This document shows positions 42,957 through 51,950 of a stretch of DNA of 64,000 bases, in pieces. Positions within the stretch are counted from its first letter, which is position 1, and each line of letters opens with the position of its first letter. Under the pieces are notes generated by a model. It saw only the letters and a program-made list of their open reading frames with translations. It made no database searches and was not told the origin of the DNA. A program made the translations under genes and the position numbers. The stretch is from positions 31,973-95,972 of the forward strand of contig JAPLDP010000070.1 in NCBI GenBank assembly GCA_026391695.1, given 5' to 3'. This DNA comes from Bacteroidota bacterium. GTDB lineage: Bacteria; Bacteroidota; Bacteroidia; Bacteroidales; JAGONC01.

Positions 42957-45900
42957 ATGAATACTTCCCCTGAATACATTCACTCCGAACTCCCCGCCAT
43001 TGAACTCTTCAGGAAGCTCAGATACGAGTATTACGATGGCGAACTCACCGATGAACGGGATAATATCTCGGAGGTGATCCTGAAAGACAGACTTCTTCAA
43101 ACCATAAAGCGTATTAACACAATCAGCGAATGGGAAATCAGCGAAAACAATGTTCAGAAGGCTTTTAATGAAATAACAAATATCTACTCAGCATCCCTGA
43201 TGGAATCCAACCAGAGAGCCTGGGAGCTGATAAGGGGAGCAAATTTTTCGGTAAAACAGGTTATTAACGGCCAAGAGGAATACAAACCCGTATCGTTCAT
43301 TGATTACAAAAACCCTGAAAACAATGATTTTCTGATCGTTAACCAGATGAAGTTCCACGGGAGGTTAATGAATTCCATTCCCGATCTAACAGTTTTCGTG
43401 AATGGTCTTCCCATTGCCCTCATCGAATGTAAATCGCCCAATTCGCTGAGTGCCTTTGATAAAGCTTATGAAGACCTTAAATACTATCAACAGAACTCCG
43501 AAAAACTCTGCTGGTACAACCAGATTTGTGCAGGCATTTTTAAAGTCGGAGGAAGATATGGAGCAATCGGAGCAGGAAAACAGCATTATTCATTTTACAG
43601 AGTCAAGGATACTGCTGATCTGGAAGCTCTCTTGGGTGTAACTCCATCTGAACAGGACATTCTCATTTACAATCTCTTTAAAAAGGAACATCTTCTTGAT
43701 CTGATCCGCCACTTCGTGATCTTTGAACTGGATGAAGGAAGAATCATTAAAAAGCTCCCTCGTTACCCACAAATCAGAGCCACCAACAAAGCCATTAAAA
43801 AGTTCCAGGAGCAGAATCAGGGTGGTGTGATCTGGCATACTCAGGGTAGTGGAAAAAGCCTTACCATGGCGTACATCACCCGTAAACTTCTGGCAGAAGA
43901 GTTCGGATTCAAAAATCCCACGGTTATCATCATGACCGACAGGATCGATCTCGACAGGCAGATCACTACCACCTTCATCAACTGCGGGTTCAAAAATGTC
44001 AACCAGGCATCTTCGGTGGTTCATCTGGAAAAATTGCTCAGGAATGATTATGGAGGAATCATAACCACCACCCTTCAGAAATTTCAGGAACAGGATAAAG
44101 AAACTTCGGAAACCACAGACCTGACTGCGCAGGAAGAGATCCGTAACCAGCTCATTGAGAAAACCATTAAAGATGGAACCCTGACCAAGATTACCAAGGT
44201 CTTGGAAGGTGGCAAATGGGTTGAGATCAAACGGGAGGAAATCCGTCTGGAAGAGATGTCCCAAAAGGAAAATATCTATGTGATGGTGGATGAAGCCCAC
44301 AGAAGTCATTATGGATTTCTGGCTGCATTTATGCGAACCGTCCTGCCCAAAGCCAAGTTTTTGGCATTTACAGGCACACCTATCTCCAAAGAAGAAAAAT
44401 CAACCCTCGGTGAATTCTATGGTGGACAGTACATCGATGTTTATACTATCAAAGAATCGGTTCAGGACGGTGCTACTGTGGAACTTCTATACGATGAGGG
44501 TATTGCCAGACTTAACGTCAGGAAAGAAGAGCTGGATAGACAATTTGAAGCTGAATTCGGGCACCTTTCCGAAGAGAAACAGGATAAGCTCAAGAACGAA
44601 GCCCTTAACAAGTACCAGCTTTCAACTGAGAGAATTGAAGCCATCACCCGCCATATTATCGGACATTATACCGGTAAAATCTTCCCTGACGATCATAAGG
44701 CGATGATTGTTTGTGATGGAAGACCGATGGCTTTGAGGTACAAAGAAACATTTGAAAGGCTGAAAGTACAGGGGATTCATGACCTGAATACCAGGGTGGT
44801 GATCAGCCTGGGCTCTCCAAAATCCGATTTCATTGCCAGGGAGGTTTACGAGGCCAACGATTACAACAAGACCCACGTAGATAAGAAGCCCATTCTTGCA
44901 ACTCCTACCGAAGAAGTCAAGAATGTCATCGAGAATTTCAAATTACCCTTTGGTAATGAAGCTGACAAAGAGAAGTCGGGTAAATTGAGATTCGATAACA
45001 CCGCCATCCTGATTGTATCGGATATGCTCCTCACCGGATATGATGTACCCATTGCATCATGCCTGTACCTTGATAAACCTTTAAGAGAGCATAGCCTCCT
45101 GCAAGCCATTGCACGGGTAAACCGCTCCCGGGAAGGCAAGAAAGCAGGGTTCATCATTGATTATTTTGGGATCACGGCATTTCTGATTCAGGCGCTTGAA
45201 ATTTTCTCCGGCGATCTGAAGCTATCGGATATCATGAAGAGCCTCTCCGAGGAGATGCCACGGTTGGAAATGAATCACAATAAACTGGTCAGCTTCTTCA
45301 AACCACTTGGCATAGATCGCCAATACGAAAGAAATCAGTTCATTGATGCAGCCATCCGCTACATTGAGCCCATCAACATCAGGGATGAATTCAAGGAGCT
45401 GCTGAGGAATTTCAATAAATCCATTGCCATTGTCCTGCCCAATGTGGCTGCCAGAAAGTTTGAATCCGACTTCAAGCTCTTCAATGAGATCAAGATCAGG
45501 GCCCGGAATGCCTATCCGGATGATGAAGAGCTGAAGATCACACGGGATGAGAGCCTGAAGCTCCAGCAAATGGTCGACCAGCATCTGAAAGCCACAGGAG
45601 TTGATAATCTGCTTCAGGAACCCATTTCAATTATTGACAAGGATAAATTCCGGGAAGATATCCTGAACGCATCACCGGCCACAAAGGAGCTGAAGATGCG
45701 CAACAATCTTAAGCATATCATTAAGGTCGGGCTGGATCGTAACCCTGATTTCTTCAAGCCCCTTGCACAGCGGTTGGAAGAACTCATTAAAGAACGGGAA
45801 GAAGATCGCATCACACAGCTTAAACTGCTGGAGGCATTTGCCGAAATACAGGATATCATCATCAATGAAAACAAAGAGGGGAAAGAGAAAGGGTTTGAAA

Positions 45901-46151
45901 CCGAAGACCAGATAGTGGTTTACAACACCATGAAAACCATTTTTGATGATGAAGCTGAGTATGCTACCCGAAAAATCTATGAGGTCATCGAAGGAGAGAT
46001 GAGTATTGTGGGCTGGGAAGATAAGGGCATGGTGCGAAAGGAGATGGAAAACAAGATCATCAAGGTCTTACTGCAGAAAATGGAACGGGCCGATGCCCGC
46101 CTCAAGGCGAAGGAACTGGTTGAACTAATAGCCAAAAATAAGCATGCCTGA
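42957..46151 (+). CDS. hsdR: type I restriction enzyme, motor and nuclease subunit
   Basis: A 1064-residue endonuclease and DNA translocase. The N-terminal nuclease core reads PIALIECKSPN (D...E-x-K type). Motor motifs: Walker A HTQGSGKSLTM, DEAH as VDEAHRSH, FTGTPIS, and the later RecA-like motif ARVNRSREGKKAGFIIDYFG. A long helical C-terminal domain (about 830-1064) docks on HsdM/HsdS. Complete and without frame damage. The YgjP-like gene overlaps its end by 8 bp. Confidence 0.96.
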   Translation: MNTSPEYIHSELPAIELFRKLRYEYYDGELTDERDNISEVILKDRLLQTIKRINTISEWEISENNVQKAFNEITNIYSASLMESNQRAWELIRGANFSVKQVINGQEEYKPVSFIDYKNPENNDFLIVNQMKFHGRLMNSIPDLTVFVNGLPIALIECKSPNSLSAFDKAYEDLKYYQQNSEKLCWYNQICAGIFKVGGRYGAIGAGKQHYSFYRVKDTADLEALLGVTPSEQDILIYNLFKKEHLLDLIRHFVIFELDEGRIIKKLPRYPQIRATNKAIKKFQEQNQGGVIWHTQGSGKSLTMAYITRKLLAEEFGFKNPTVIIMTDRIDLDRQITTTFINCGFKNVNQASSVVHLEKLLRNDYGGIITTTLQKFQEQDKETSETTDLTAQEEIRNQLIEKTIKDGTLTKITKVLEGGKWVEIKREEIRLEEMSQKENIYVMVDEAHRSHYGFLAAFMRTVLPKAKFLAFTGTPISKEEKSTLGEFYGGQYIDVYTIKESVQDGATVELLYDEGIARLNVRKEELDRQFEAEFGHLSEEKQDKLKNEALNKYQLSTERIEAITRHIIGHYTGKIFPDDHKAMIVCDGRPMALRYKETFERLKVQGIHDLNTRVVISLGSPKSDFIAREVYEANDYNKTHVDKKPILATPTEEVKNVIENFKLPFGNEADKEKSGKLRFDNTAILIVSDMLLTGYDVPIASCLYLDKPLREHSLLQAIARVNRSREGKKAGFIIDYFGITAFLIQALEIFSGDLKLSDIMKSLSEEMPRLEMNHNKLVSFFKPLGIDRQYERNQFIDAAIRYIEPINIRDEFKELLRNFNKSIAIVLPNVAARKFESDFKLFNEIKIRARNAYPDDEELKITRDESLKLQQMVDQHLKATGVDNLLQEPISIIDKDKFREDILNASPATKELKMRNNLKHIIKVGLDRNPDFFKPLAQRLEELIKEREEDRITQLKLLEAFAEIQDIIINENKEGKEKGFETEDQIVVYNTMKTIFDDEAEYATRKIYEVIEGEMSIVGWEDKGMVRKEMENKIIKVLLQKMERADARLKAKELVELIAKNKHA

Positions 46152-46833
46152 AGTACAATATGGTGACCGGACGATACAGTACTCGATACAGGAGCGAAAC
46201 GGACTGAAATCGCATTATATCGTTGTAGAAAAAAATCATGGAGTGATCCTCAAAGGAGCACCCATCTCCGGAGAGCAGGCTGACAAATACGTTCTTAAGA
46301 AAGCCAGATGGATTCTGGATAAGCTAAATCTGGTGGAATCGGTTAAGGAAGGAGATATCGTAACAGGTTCCAGAATTCTGTATCTCGGGAAAAAATATTA
46401 CACAGAGGTCTATTTCAACGATAGCATCGAAGCAACAAAGATTGAGTTTAACCATTCCCGCTTCAGGATCACCACCAGTGGGAAGAATACCCAGGTAGAT
46501 ATTCATAAGGCGTTGGATGAGTTCTTCCGGGGGAAAGCTGCCGAAAAAATTACACCGAGAATGGAAAAATGGTCTGAAAAGACTGGATTAAAATATGGTT
46601 TGCTTCATTTTCGCAAACAAACCAAACGCTGGGGAAGCTGCACACCACGAAACAACATCGTGATCAACACCGAGGCAATAAAGTTGCCCTTTTCTCTGAT
46701 CGATTACCTTATCGTCCATGAACTGTGTCATGTGAAATACAAGGATCACTCAAAGGCTTTCTGGGTGGAAGTGGGGAAATATTTGAGGAACCGGAAGGAG
46801 TTGGATGGGAGGATGAAGGGGATGAAGATGTAA
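46144..46833 (+). CDS. YgjP/SprT-like metal-dependent hydrolase
   Basis: A 229-residue protein of the DUF45/M48-related group. The zinc motif HELCHVKYKDHS (H-E-x-x-H) is clear, and WGSC (KRWGSCTPRNNIVIN) is the family's other hallmark. It overlaps hsdR by 8 bp, a common pairing with type I restriction operons, but its job there has not been settled. A proteolytic control of the restriction complex is possible but not shown. Confidence 0.9.
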   Translation: MPEVQYGDRTIQYSIQERNGLKSHYIVVEKNHGVILKGAPISGEQADKYVLKKARWILDKLNLVESVKEGDIVTGSRILYLGKKYYTEVYFNDSIEATKIEFNHSRFRITTSGKNTQVDIHKALDEFFRGKAAEKITPRMEKWSEKTGLKYGLLHFRKQTKRWGSCTPRNNIVINTEAIKLPFSLIDYLIVHELCHVKYKDHSKAFWVEVGKYLRNRKELDGRMKGMKM

Positions 46834-46873
46834 AAAAGGGATGTCATCTCTGACGGGATGACATCCCTTTTTC
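46832..46873. terminator. strong terminator ending the restriction operon
   Basis: aaaaagggatgtcatc and gatgacatcccttttt are exact inverses around an 8 nt loop; the A and T runs make it effective in both directions. Confidence 0.85.
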
Positions 46874-46938
46874 TGCTCCCCTAACTTACGAAAGTTGCAA
46901 CCAGGGGGGATTCCTTTTAATGAGTTTGATCTATTTAT

Positions 46939-47110
46939 ATGTCGGAAAAATATAAGATATTCGACATAATAAATTATTCATGTCGGATGAAGAAAGAATT
47001 CAGCACTTTAATGTCGAATTATTTATCTTTGCACGACATAAATATGTATGTATGCTATCTCATCCGGCATAAAATGACGGTAATGACGGTAATAATTAAA
47101 AAATCCGACA
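46939..47110. promoter_or_regulatory. array of TGTCG half-sites upstream of fic
   Basis: Six half-sites: atgtcgga at 46939, tcgacat at 46961, atgtcgga at 46980, atgtcgaa at 47011, cgacat at 47034 and tccgaca at 47104. They form inverted pairs (46939 with 46961; 47011 with 47034). The -7 box lies inside the array, which therefore looks like a repressor-binding region. Confidence 0.55.
47024..47031 (+). promoter_or_regulatory. -7 promoter box of fic
   Basis: tatctttg matches TAnnTTTG and sits between the half-sites at 47011 and 47034; a bound regulator would cover it. Confidence 0.5.
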
Positions 47111-47113
47111 CTA

Positions 47114-48223
47114 ATGACTTACGACCCGAAAGTTCCATATAATGATCTTCCAGATCTGCCGCCCAAAATGGATATCGAAACCAGTGAGCTGCTTCTAAAC
47201 CACGTAATAGTAGCTTCCCGCAGTCTTGCAGAGCTGAAAGGACTGTGTGAGACTATGACGGAAGAAGCTTTGTTGAATCTATTGTTCAATACTGTTGTGA
47301 TGCAAGAGAGTCGTGACAGTTCAGCCATCGAAAACATTGTGACCACTCAGGATGAACTCTATCAGGCCGTGTTGAACGCAGAAAATGCAAATCCTGCTGC
47401 AAAGGAGGTCTTATCATACCGAGAGGCGATACAATCAGGTTTACACCTTATGAGAGATAATCAAAACTTTATTACGACAAATATTTTAGTGGACATTGTA
47501 CAAAGAATAAAGCAGAATCAGTCGGGAATCAGGGTTCAACCAGGAACTGTTTTAAAAAATTCAATAACAGGAAATATCATTTACACCCCACCCTGTTGTG
47601 AGGAAGAAATACGCCAAAAAATGGCAAGCCTTGAGAAATTCATAAATATTAATGAGCTGAGTCCACTTGATCCAATTATCAAACTTACATTGATTCATTA
47701 CCAGTTTGAAAGCATTCATCCATTCTCTGACGGTAATGGCAGGACAGGTCGTATCCTGAATATGCTTTACCTGATTCAACAGCAATTACTGCCCCACCCT
47801 GTGTTGTATCTCAGTGCCTACATAATAGATCACAAACAGGATTATTACAGGCTTCTCAATGAAGTTTCCCAAAAGGAAAACTGGCGTGATTGGATACTTT
47901 TTATGACAACAGCTGTGCATGAAACCGCACAACTCACTATACAAAAGATCAGGGATATCCTGCAACTAAAAAAGGAATTGGAGCCCCAAGTATTCAAGTC
48001 ACTCGAAAAGTTCGGAAAACGGAACGAATTGTTTGAGCTTATGTTCAATATGCCGTACCTTAAAATTGAATTATTGGTTATAAAGGGAATTGCCCACAGG
48101 GAGACAGCATCAAATTACCTTAAAATTCTCGAAAAGGATGGTTTGCTGACCGCTTTGAAGATTAGTAAAAGCACTTATTATATCAACCATCGGCTAATGG
48201 AATTGCTGGTAAGAAGGGATTAG
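47114..48223 (+). CDS. Fic-domain AMP-transferase-type protein with class II inhibitory helix
   Basis: A 369-residue protein. The Fic motif HPFSDGNGRTGR is complete (about residue 203), so it should transfer AMP or another nucleotide moiety to a target hydroxyl. An N-terminal inhibitory motif S-x-A-I-E-N (SRDSSAIENIVTT, about residue 70) keeps such enzymes off by blocking ATP binding. The C-terminal region (FNMPYLKIELLVIKGIAHRE onward) looks like a winged helix, so the protein may bind DNA, possibly the half-sites ahead of its own gene. It lies directly behind a restriction operon. Confidence 0.93.
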   Translation: MTYDPKVPYNDLPDLPPKMDIETSELLLNHVIVASRSLAELKGLCETMTEEALLNLLFNTVVMQESRDSSAIENIVTTQDELYQAVLNAENANPAAKEVLSYREAIQSGLHLMRDNQNFITTNILVDIVQRIKQNQSGIRVQPGTVLKNSITGNIIYTPPCCEEEIRQKMASLEKFININELSPLDPIIKLTLIHYQFESIHPFSDGNGRTGRILNMLYLIQQQLLPHPVLYLSAYIIDHKQDYYRLLNEVSQKENWRDWILFMTTAVHETAQLTIQKIRDILQLKKELEPQVFKSLEKFGKRNELFELMFNMPYLKIELLVIKGIAHRETASNYLKILEKDGLLTALKISKSTYYINHRLMELLVRRD

Positions 48224-48417
48224 AAAAGATGCAACTGCGGGCTTCCCAGGATTTCAGCCAAATGAAAGTAGGAATGGTTTCCAATCTATAGCGATCATCC
48301 AGCCATGCGACAGTGGAGCAAATATAAAAAGAAGCTTTCTCGATTTCAGAAACAGCGCCGATTATCAGGCATGCGTTACATATGCGCGATGTCTTGGTTT
48401 AAGTTAAAATTACCGTC

Positions 48418-49902
48418 TTACTTAATTGAAATCCTACGTACAATGGTGCTGTTTTCCAGGGTGAATTGCAACACATAAAGGCCTGCTTGAATTCCTGTGG
48501 TGAGTATCCTCAGGTTATTACAGGGAGCACTATACTGATACACTTCTTGTCCTAAAAGGTTAAGAATACGTATATGGCTGAAATTCACAGGGGACACGAT
48601 TTTAATCACCTCGTCAGCGGGATTCGGATAAATCCTCACAGATGCTTCCTCTTCCGGAATGCTATAAGTGATCATAGCATCTGTGCACACGGTATCAGAT
48701 TCACCTGTACCGTAGACTGCTGAAACGCAGTAGGTTTGCAGGCCATTGGGAACCAGGGAGTCATCATAAATCGGGATAATGACAGGTGTAGTTGTGAGCA
48801 GGGTATCATTGCGGTACACATTATATCCCAAAACACCACCGGACGAGGGAGCCGTCCATTCCAGATGGACATAATTGCCGGTCACGACTGCATAGAGACC
48901 GGTAACAGTATCCAAAATCCCTGTTGATGATTTGCGAAAGATTGATGCCCCGGCATAAAAAAAGCCATTGGAGGTATCCGATAAATAGATTTTCTTTATA
49001 TTGAAAGTCGTTCCTGCTGCTTCAGAAGACCAGCTCGACCCTCCATTGTTGGTACTCATGATCAGGCCACTATCACCTGCAATATAACCTATTGAGTCGT
49101 TGATAAAATAAACCGAGTTCAGATTTCGGGTAACTCCCGTTGGAAGGATTTGCCAGTTCTTACCGGTATTTGTTGTTTTATACATTAGACCACCAGGCGC
49201 TATCATATACCCGACATTATTGGATGGAAAATGAATTCCCCTGAATTGGCCATTCGGTTGATTTAGCACCCCGGTCCAGGTCCTTGCTGAATCAGAAGTT
49301 CTGATACAAACATAATTATTCAATGTGTCACGGCAAAAAACAAATCCGGTTGAGTCATTGATAAAAGAAATATTTGCGAAACCATAATATTCACCCGGAA
49401 AATCCAATAGGTGGCAGTCTCCTTCGTAAGAGGCAATAATCTGTGCAGGACTTGACAGATAATAGCCGACATCTTCAGCAGGATAGGAAATGTGATAAAT
49501 ATCATACAGACTAACATTGTGTGGTACATCTGACCAGGTATGCCCTTTGTCTACAGTTTTTTTAATATACGGAAAAATACCAAACACCAGTTTATAACCC
49601 ACTGAATCATTGAGAAAAATCAGATCTCCGATATTGGCAGCAGCTTCATAATTTCCTCCTCCCCCATTAACCCAAGTGAATGTCTGCCAACCATCATCTG
49701 TCCGGTATATATCATATTCACAATAGTGCTCCGACTCCTCAGGTATAAAATAATCTGAATAATAACCCCCATTAGGGGAAGTGAAAACAACATTACTAAC
49801 ATAGGTATCGACAGAATTGATCAAATATGAAGTATGCACCCATTGTGCATACAAATTATTTACCGCGTAAAGAAAGACAAAGCATAGAAGAATTCTTTTC
49901 AT
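48418..49902 (-). CDS. T9SS-exported beta-propeller/fibronectin-like protein
   Basis: A signal peptide (LCFVFLYAVNNLYAQ) is followed by YCF48-like blades (for example GRNLNSVYFINDSIGYIAGD with the preceding residues), then a fibronectin-type segment (VHLEWTAPSSGGVLGYNVYR) and a T9SS type A sorting domain (VRIYPNPADEVIKI ... AGLYVLQFTLENST). The ATG at 49902 gives a compact signal peptide. About 494 residues. It is secreted and attached to the surface; the function is unknown. Confidence 0.87.
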   Translation of the reverse strand: MKRILLCFVFLYAVNNLYAQWVHTSYLINSVDTYVSNVVFTSPNGGYYSDYFIPEESEHYCEYDIYRTDDGWQTFTWVNGGGGNYEAAANIGDLIFLNDSVGYKLVFGIFPYIKKTVDKGHTWSDVPHNVSLYDIYHISYPAEDVGYYLSSPAQIIASYEGDCHLLDFPGEYYGFANISFINDSTGFVFCRDTLNNYVCIRTSDSARTWTGVLNQPNGQFRGIHFPSNNVGYMIAPGGLMYKTTNTGKNWQILPTGVTRNLNSVYFINDSIGYIAGDSGLIMSTNNGGSSWSSEAAGTTFNIKKIYLSDTSNGFFYAGASIFRKSSTGILDTVTGLYAVVTGNYVHLEWTAPSSGGVLGYNVYRNDTLLTTTPVIIPIYDDSLVPNGLQTYCVSAVYGTGESDTVCTDAMITYSIPEEEASVRIYPNPADEVIKIVSPVNFSHIRILNLLGQEVYQYSAPCNNLRILTTGIQAGLYVLQFTLENSTIVRRISIK

Positions 49903-49914
49903 CACAAACAGCAT

Positions 49915-50316
49915 TTAGTTATTTGACTTTTTTAAGAACCTAAAACACCAATTTTAATGTGATCGGATTAATTTTGACTAATATACAAATTTAAATTGAA
50001 TTTTTGATTGATTACATACGCCGGACAAACTAATCAGTCTGCGCCAATTTATTCTGATCATCTTATCTTTCAGACAATCAAATCAGTGATATGGTCAATT
50101 TGTGCCGGCTAAAGTTGATAAAATGGAACGGCACGTCCAGGCAGGATCTCTTTTCGATCCAGGAAGCTGTGAGTTTTCGGGCGTGATTAAAACAACAGAA
50201 AGGATGGCTTTAAACCTTTTCACTTGACAGGAGTTTTTCTAAAATGGATTCCTGCCCAATAAGTTTTCAAGTAGGTGTTTTCCTAAAAACATGGCAAGAA
50301 CCTGGCATAAACAAAA
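49915..50316. other. intergenic region upstream of the T9SS gene
   Basis: A minus-strand -7 box lies at 49986. A segment near 50094-50113 (ggtcaatttgtgccgg) recalls the ends of IS21 elements. No gene is visible. Confidence 0.4.
49986..49993 (-). promoter_or_regulatory. -7 promoter box of the T9SS gene
   Basis: On the minus strand: taaatttg (TAnnTTTG), 84 bp ahead of the ATG at 49902. Confidence 0.4.
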
Positions 50317-50349
50317 AACACTTACCCAAATTACTGAGTAAGTGTTTGA
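50317..50349 (-). terminator. terminator of tRNA-Asn
   Basis: On the minus strand aacacttac ... gtaagtgtt forms a 9 bp stem followed by tttttgttt, 9 bp beyond the tRNA end. Confidence 0.75.
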
Positions 50350-50357
50350 TTTTCATG

Positions 50358-50431
50358 CTCCCCAATCTGGACTTGAACCAGAGACCTACTGATTAACAGT
50401 CAGTCGCTCTAACCAACTGAGCTATTGGGGA
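50358..50431 (-). tRNA. tRNA-Asn (anticodon GTT)
   Basis: On the minus strand the acceptor tccccaa pairs with ttgggga, the D-arm is agctcagttggttagagc, the anticodon arm ctgactgttaatcag holds GTT, and the T-arm is ctctgg-ttcaagt-ccagat. Discriminator G. CCA not encoded. 74 nt. Confidence 0.95.
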
Positions 50432-50553
50432 CTGTCGTGCACAAGTTTCCAAGAAATAATATATATATCCTTAAACTTGTAGGGTTCTTAAAAAGCGGGG
50501 CAAAATTATATAATAAATTGCAATTTACAATATCTTTGTTTAAATTTCTATCT

Positions 50554-50657
50554 AGGTTACAGGTTACAAGTTTCAGGTCACAGGTTATGCTTATAATTAT
50601 TGATACACCAAACTTGCAACTTGTAACCTGCAACTTGTCACCTGCAACCTGTAACTT
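50554..50657. repeat. heptamer stem-loop, aacctgY family, upstream of the PfkB gene
   Basis: Left arm aggttacaggttacaagtttcaggtcacaggtt and a right arm of aac(c/t)tg(t/c) units in the opposite sense enclose a 25 nt AT-rich loop. Period 7 bp. Confidence 0.7.
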
Positions 50658-50679
50658 AAATTTAACTTCATCTCTGAAA

Positions 50680-51675
50680 ATGCAAAAAATCCTTGGCCTT
50701 GGCAATGCTCTGGTAGATATCATGACCAAGCTTGACGATGACTCTCTTCTTGAAAAATTCTTTCTTCCGAAAGGCAGCATGCAACTGGTTGATAAACATC
50801 TTTCCGACAGAATCCTTCATGATACATCACATCTTCCGAGAACCATGACATCAGGCGGCTCAGCCGCCAACACTATCCATGGCCTCGCAAAAATGGGTAT
50901 AGGAACCGGCTTTGCCGGGAAAATATGTTATGACGAATTCGGACATTTCTTTTTAAACGAACTGAAGACGAACCATATTCAACCACATCTTTCTTATGAC
51001 GATACCGAAACCGGCAGGGCGATAGCGTTAGTCAGCATGGATTCGGAAAGAACTTTTGCAACTTACCTCGGCGCTGCTATGGAACTATCGGTCAGTGATC
51101 TCTATCCCGGGCTTTTCGATGATTATGCAATTATCCATATTGAAGGGTACATGGTCCAAAACCATGAGCTTCTGGCTGCCACCGTTAGAATGGCCAAAGA
51201 AAAAGGACTTAAAGTCTCGCTTGATCTGGCAAGCTATAATATTGTGGATGAAAACCTTGCATTCCTTCATTCGGTCATCCGAGAAAATGTCGACATCGTT
51301 TTTGCCAATGAAGAAGAAGCAAAGGCCTATTCAGGCCAAACCCCTGAAAAAGCATTGGATATCATCGGTAATGAATGTGATATGGCTATTGTGAAGCTGG
51401 GAGAAAAGGGTTCGCTGATAAAACATCATAACGAAATTATTACCGTTGACGGTTATCAGATCATCCCTATTGACACCACAGGTGCCGGAGATCTGTATGC
51501 CGCCGGTTTTCTTTATGGCCTCATAAAGGGTTACAACCTGGAGAAATGCGGACGTATAGCTTCCATACTTTCTGCCAAGGTTATTGAAGTCATAGGTGCA
51601 AAAATGACTGAACAGAAATGGAAGGAAACATACGCTATACTCCGAAGCGAATCACTACTATCCGAATCTCATTGA
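50680..51675 (+). CDS. PfkB-family sugar/nucleoside kinase (adenosine kinase-like)
   Basis: A 331-residue ribokinase-fold enzyme. GLGNALVDIM opens the fold, SGGSAANTIHGLAKMG is the first PfkB signature (substrate binding), and DTTGAGDLYAAGFLYG holds the catalytic Asp and anion hole. Overall layout is nearest to the adenosine kinase-like group common in Bacteroidota, so purine nucleoside or a sugar may be the substrate. The ATG at 50680 follows the heptamer stem-loop; longer readings would translate that repeat. Confidence 0.88.
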   Translation: MQKILGLGNALVDIMTKLDDDSLLEKFFLPKGSMQLVDKHLSDRILHDTSHLPRTMTSGGSAANTIHGLAKMGIGTGFAGKICYDEFGHFFLNELKTNHIQPHLSYDDTETGRAIALVSMDSERTFATYLGAAMELSVSDLYPGLFDDYAIIHIEGYMVQNHELLAATVRMAKEKGLKVSLDLASYNIVDENLAFLHSVIRENVDIVFANEEEAKAYSGQTPEKALDIIGNECDMAIVKLGEKGSLIKHHNEIITVDGYQIIPIDTTGAGDLYAAGFLYGLIKGYNLEKCGRIASILSAKVIEVIGAKMTEQKWKETYAILRSESLLSESH

Positions 51676-51705
51676 AAATTCAGCATATTCCTTAACTTTC
51701 ATCTC

Positions 51706-51808
51706 AACCTGTAACCTGCAACCTGTAACCTGTAACCTCTAATCCCGACTTCATCGGGATTTCGCTCGGCTTCGCCTCGCTCAACCTGCAACCTGTAACC
51801 TGCAACCT
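51706..51808. repeat. heptamer repeats, aacctgY family, after the PfkB gene
   Basis: Five units (aacctgt, aacctgc, aacctgt, aacctgt, aacctct; 51706-51740), then a hairpin atcccgacttcatcgggat with a cttcgcctcgct tail, then four more units (51783-51808). Confidence 0.65.
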
Positions 51809-51890
51809 TTAATTACAGGTTTTAGCTCGCATCTTGAAGCTTTTATCCCTATTTTTCTCCCTCAATATTTTATTATTAATCACTTTTTCA

Positions 51891-51898
51891 TATTTTTG
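51891..51898 (+). promoter_or_regulatory. -7 promoter box of the EF-G-like gene
   Basis: tatttttg matches TAnnTTTG, 52 bp before the ATG. Confidence 0.5.
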
Positions 51899-51950
51899 CA
51901 GCCCCTTTAAGGGATCCGTTATATTAATCCAAATACATAATTGACAAGAA

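Noticed and set aside
50090..50120. Fragment like an IS21 end (ggtcaatttgtgccgg)
   Set aside because: Only about 16 bp of partial similarity and no other part of an element nearby; too weak to call.
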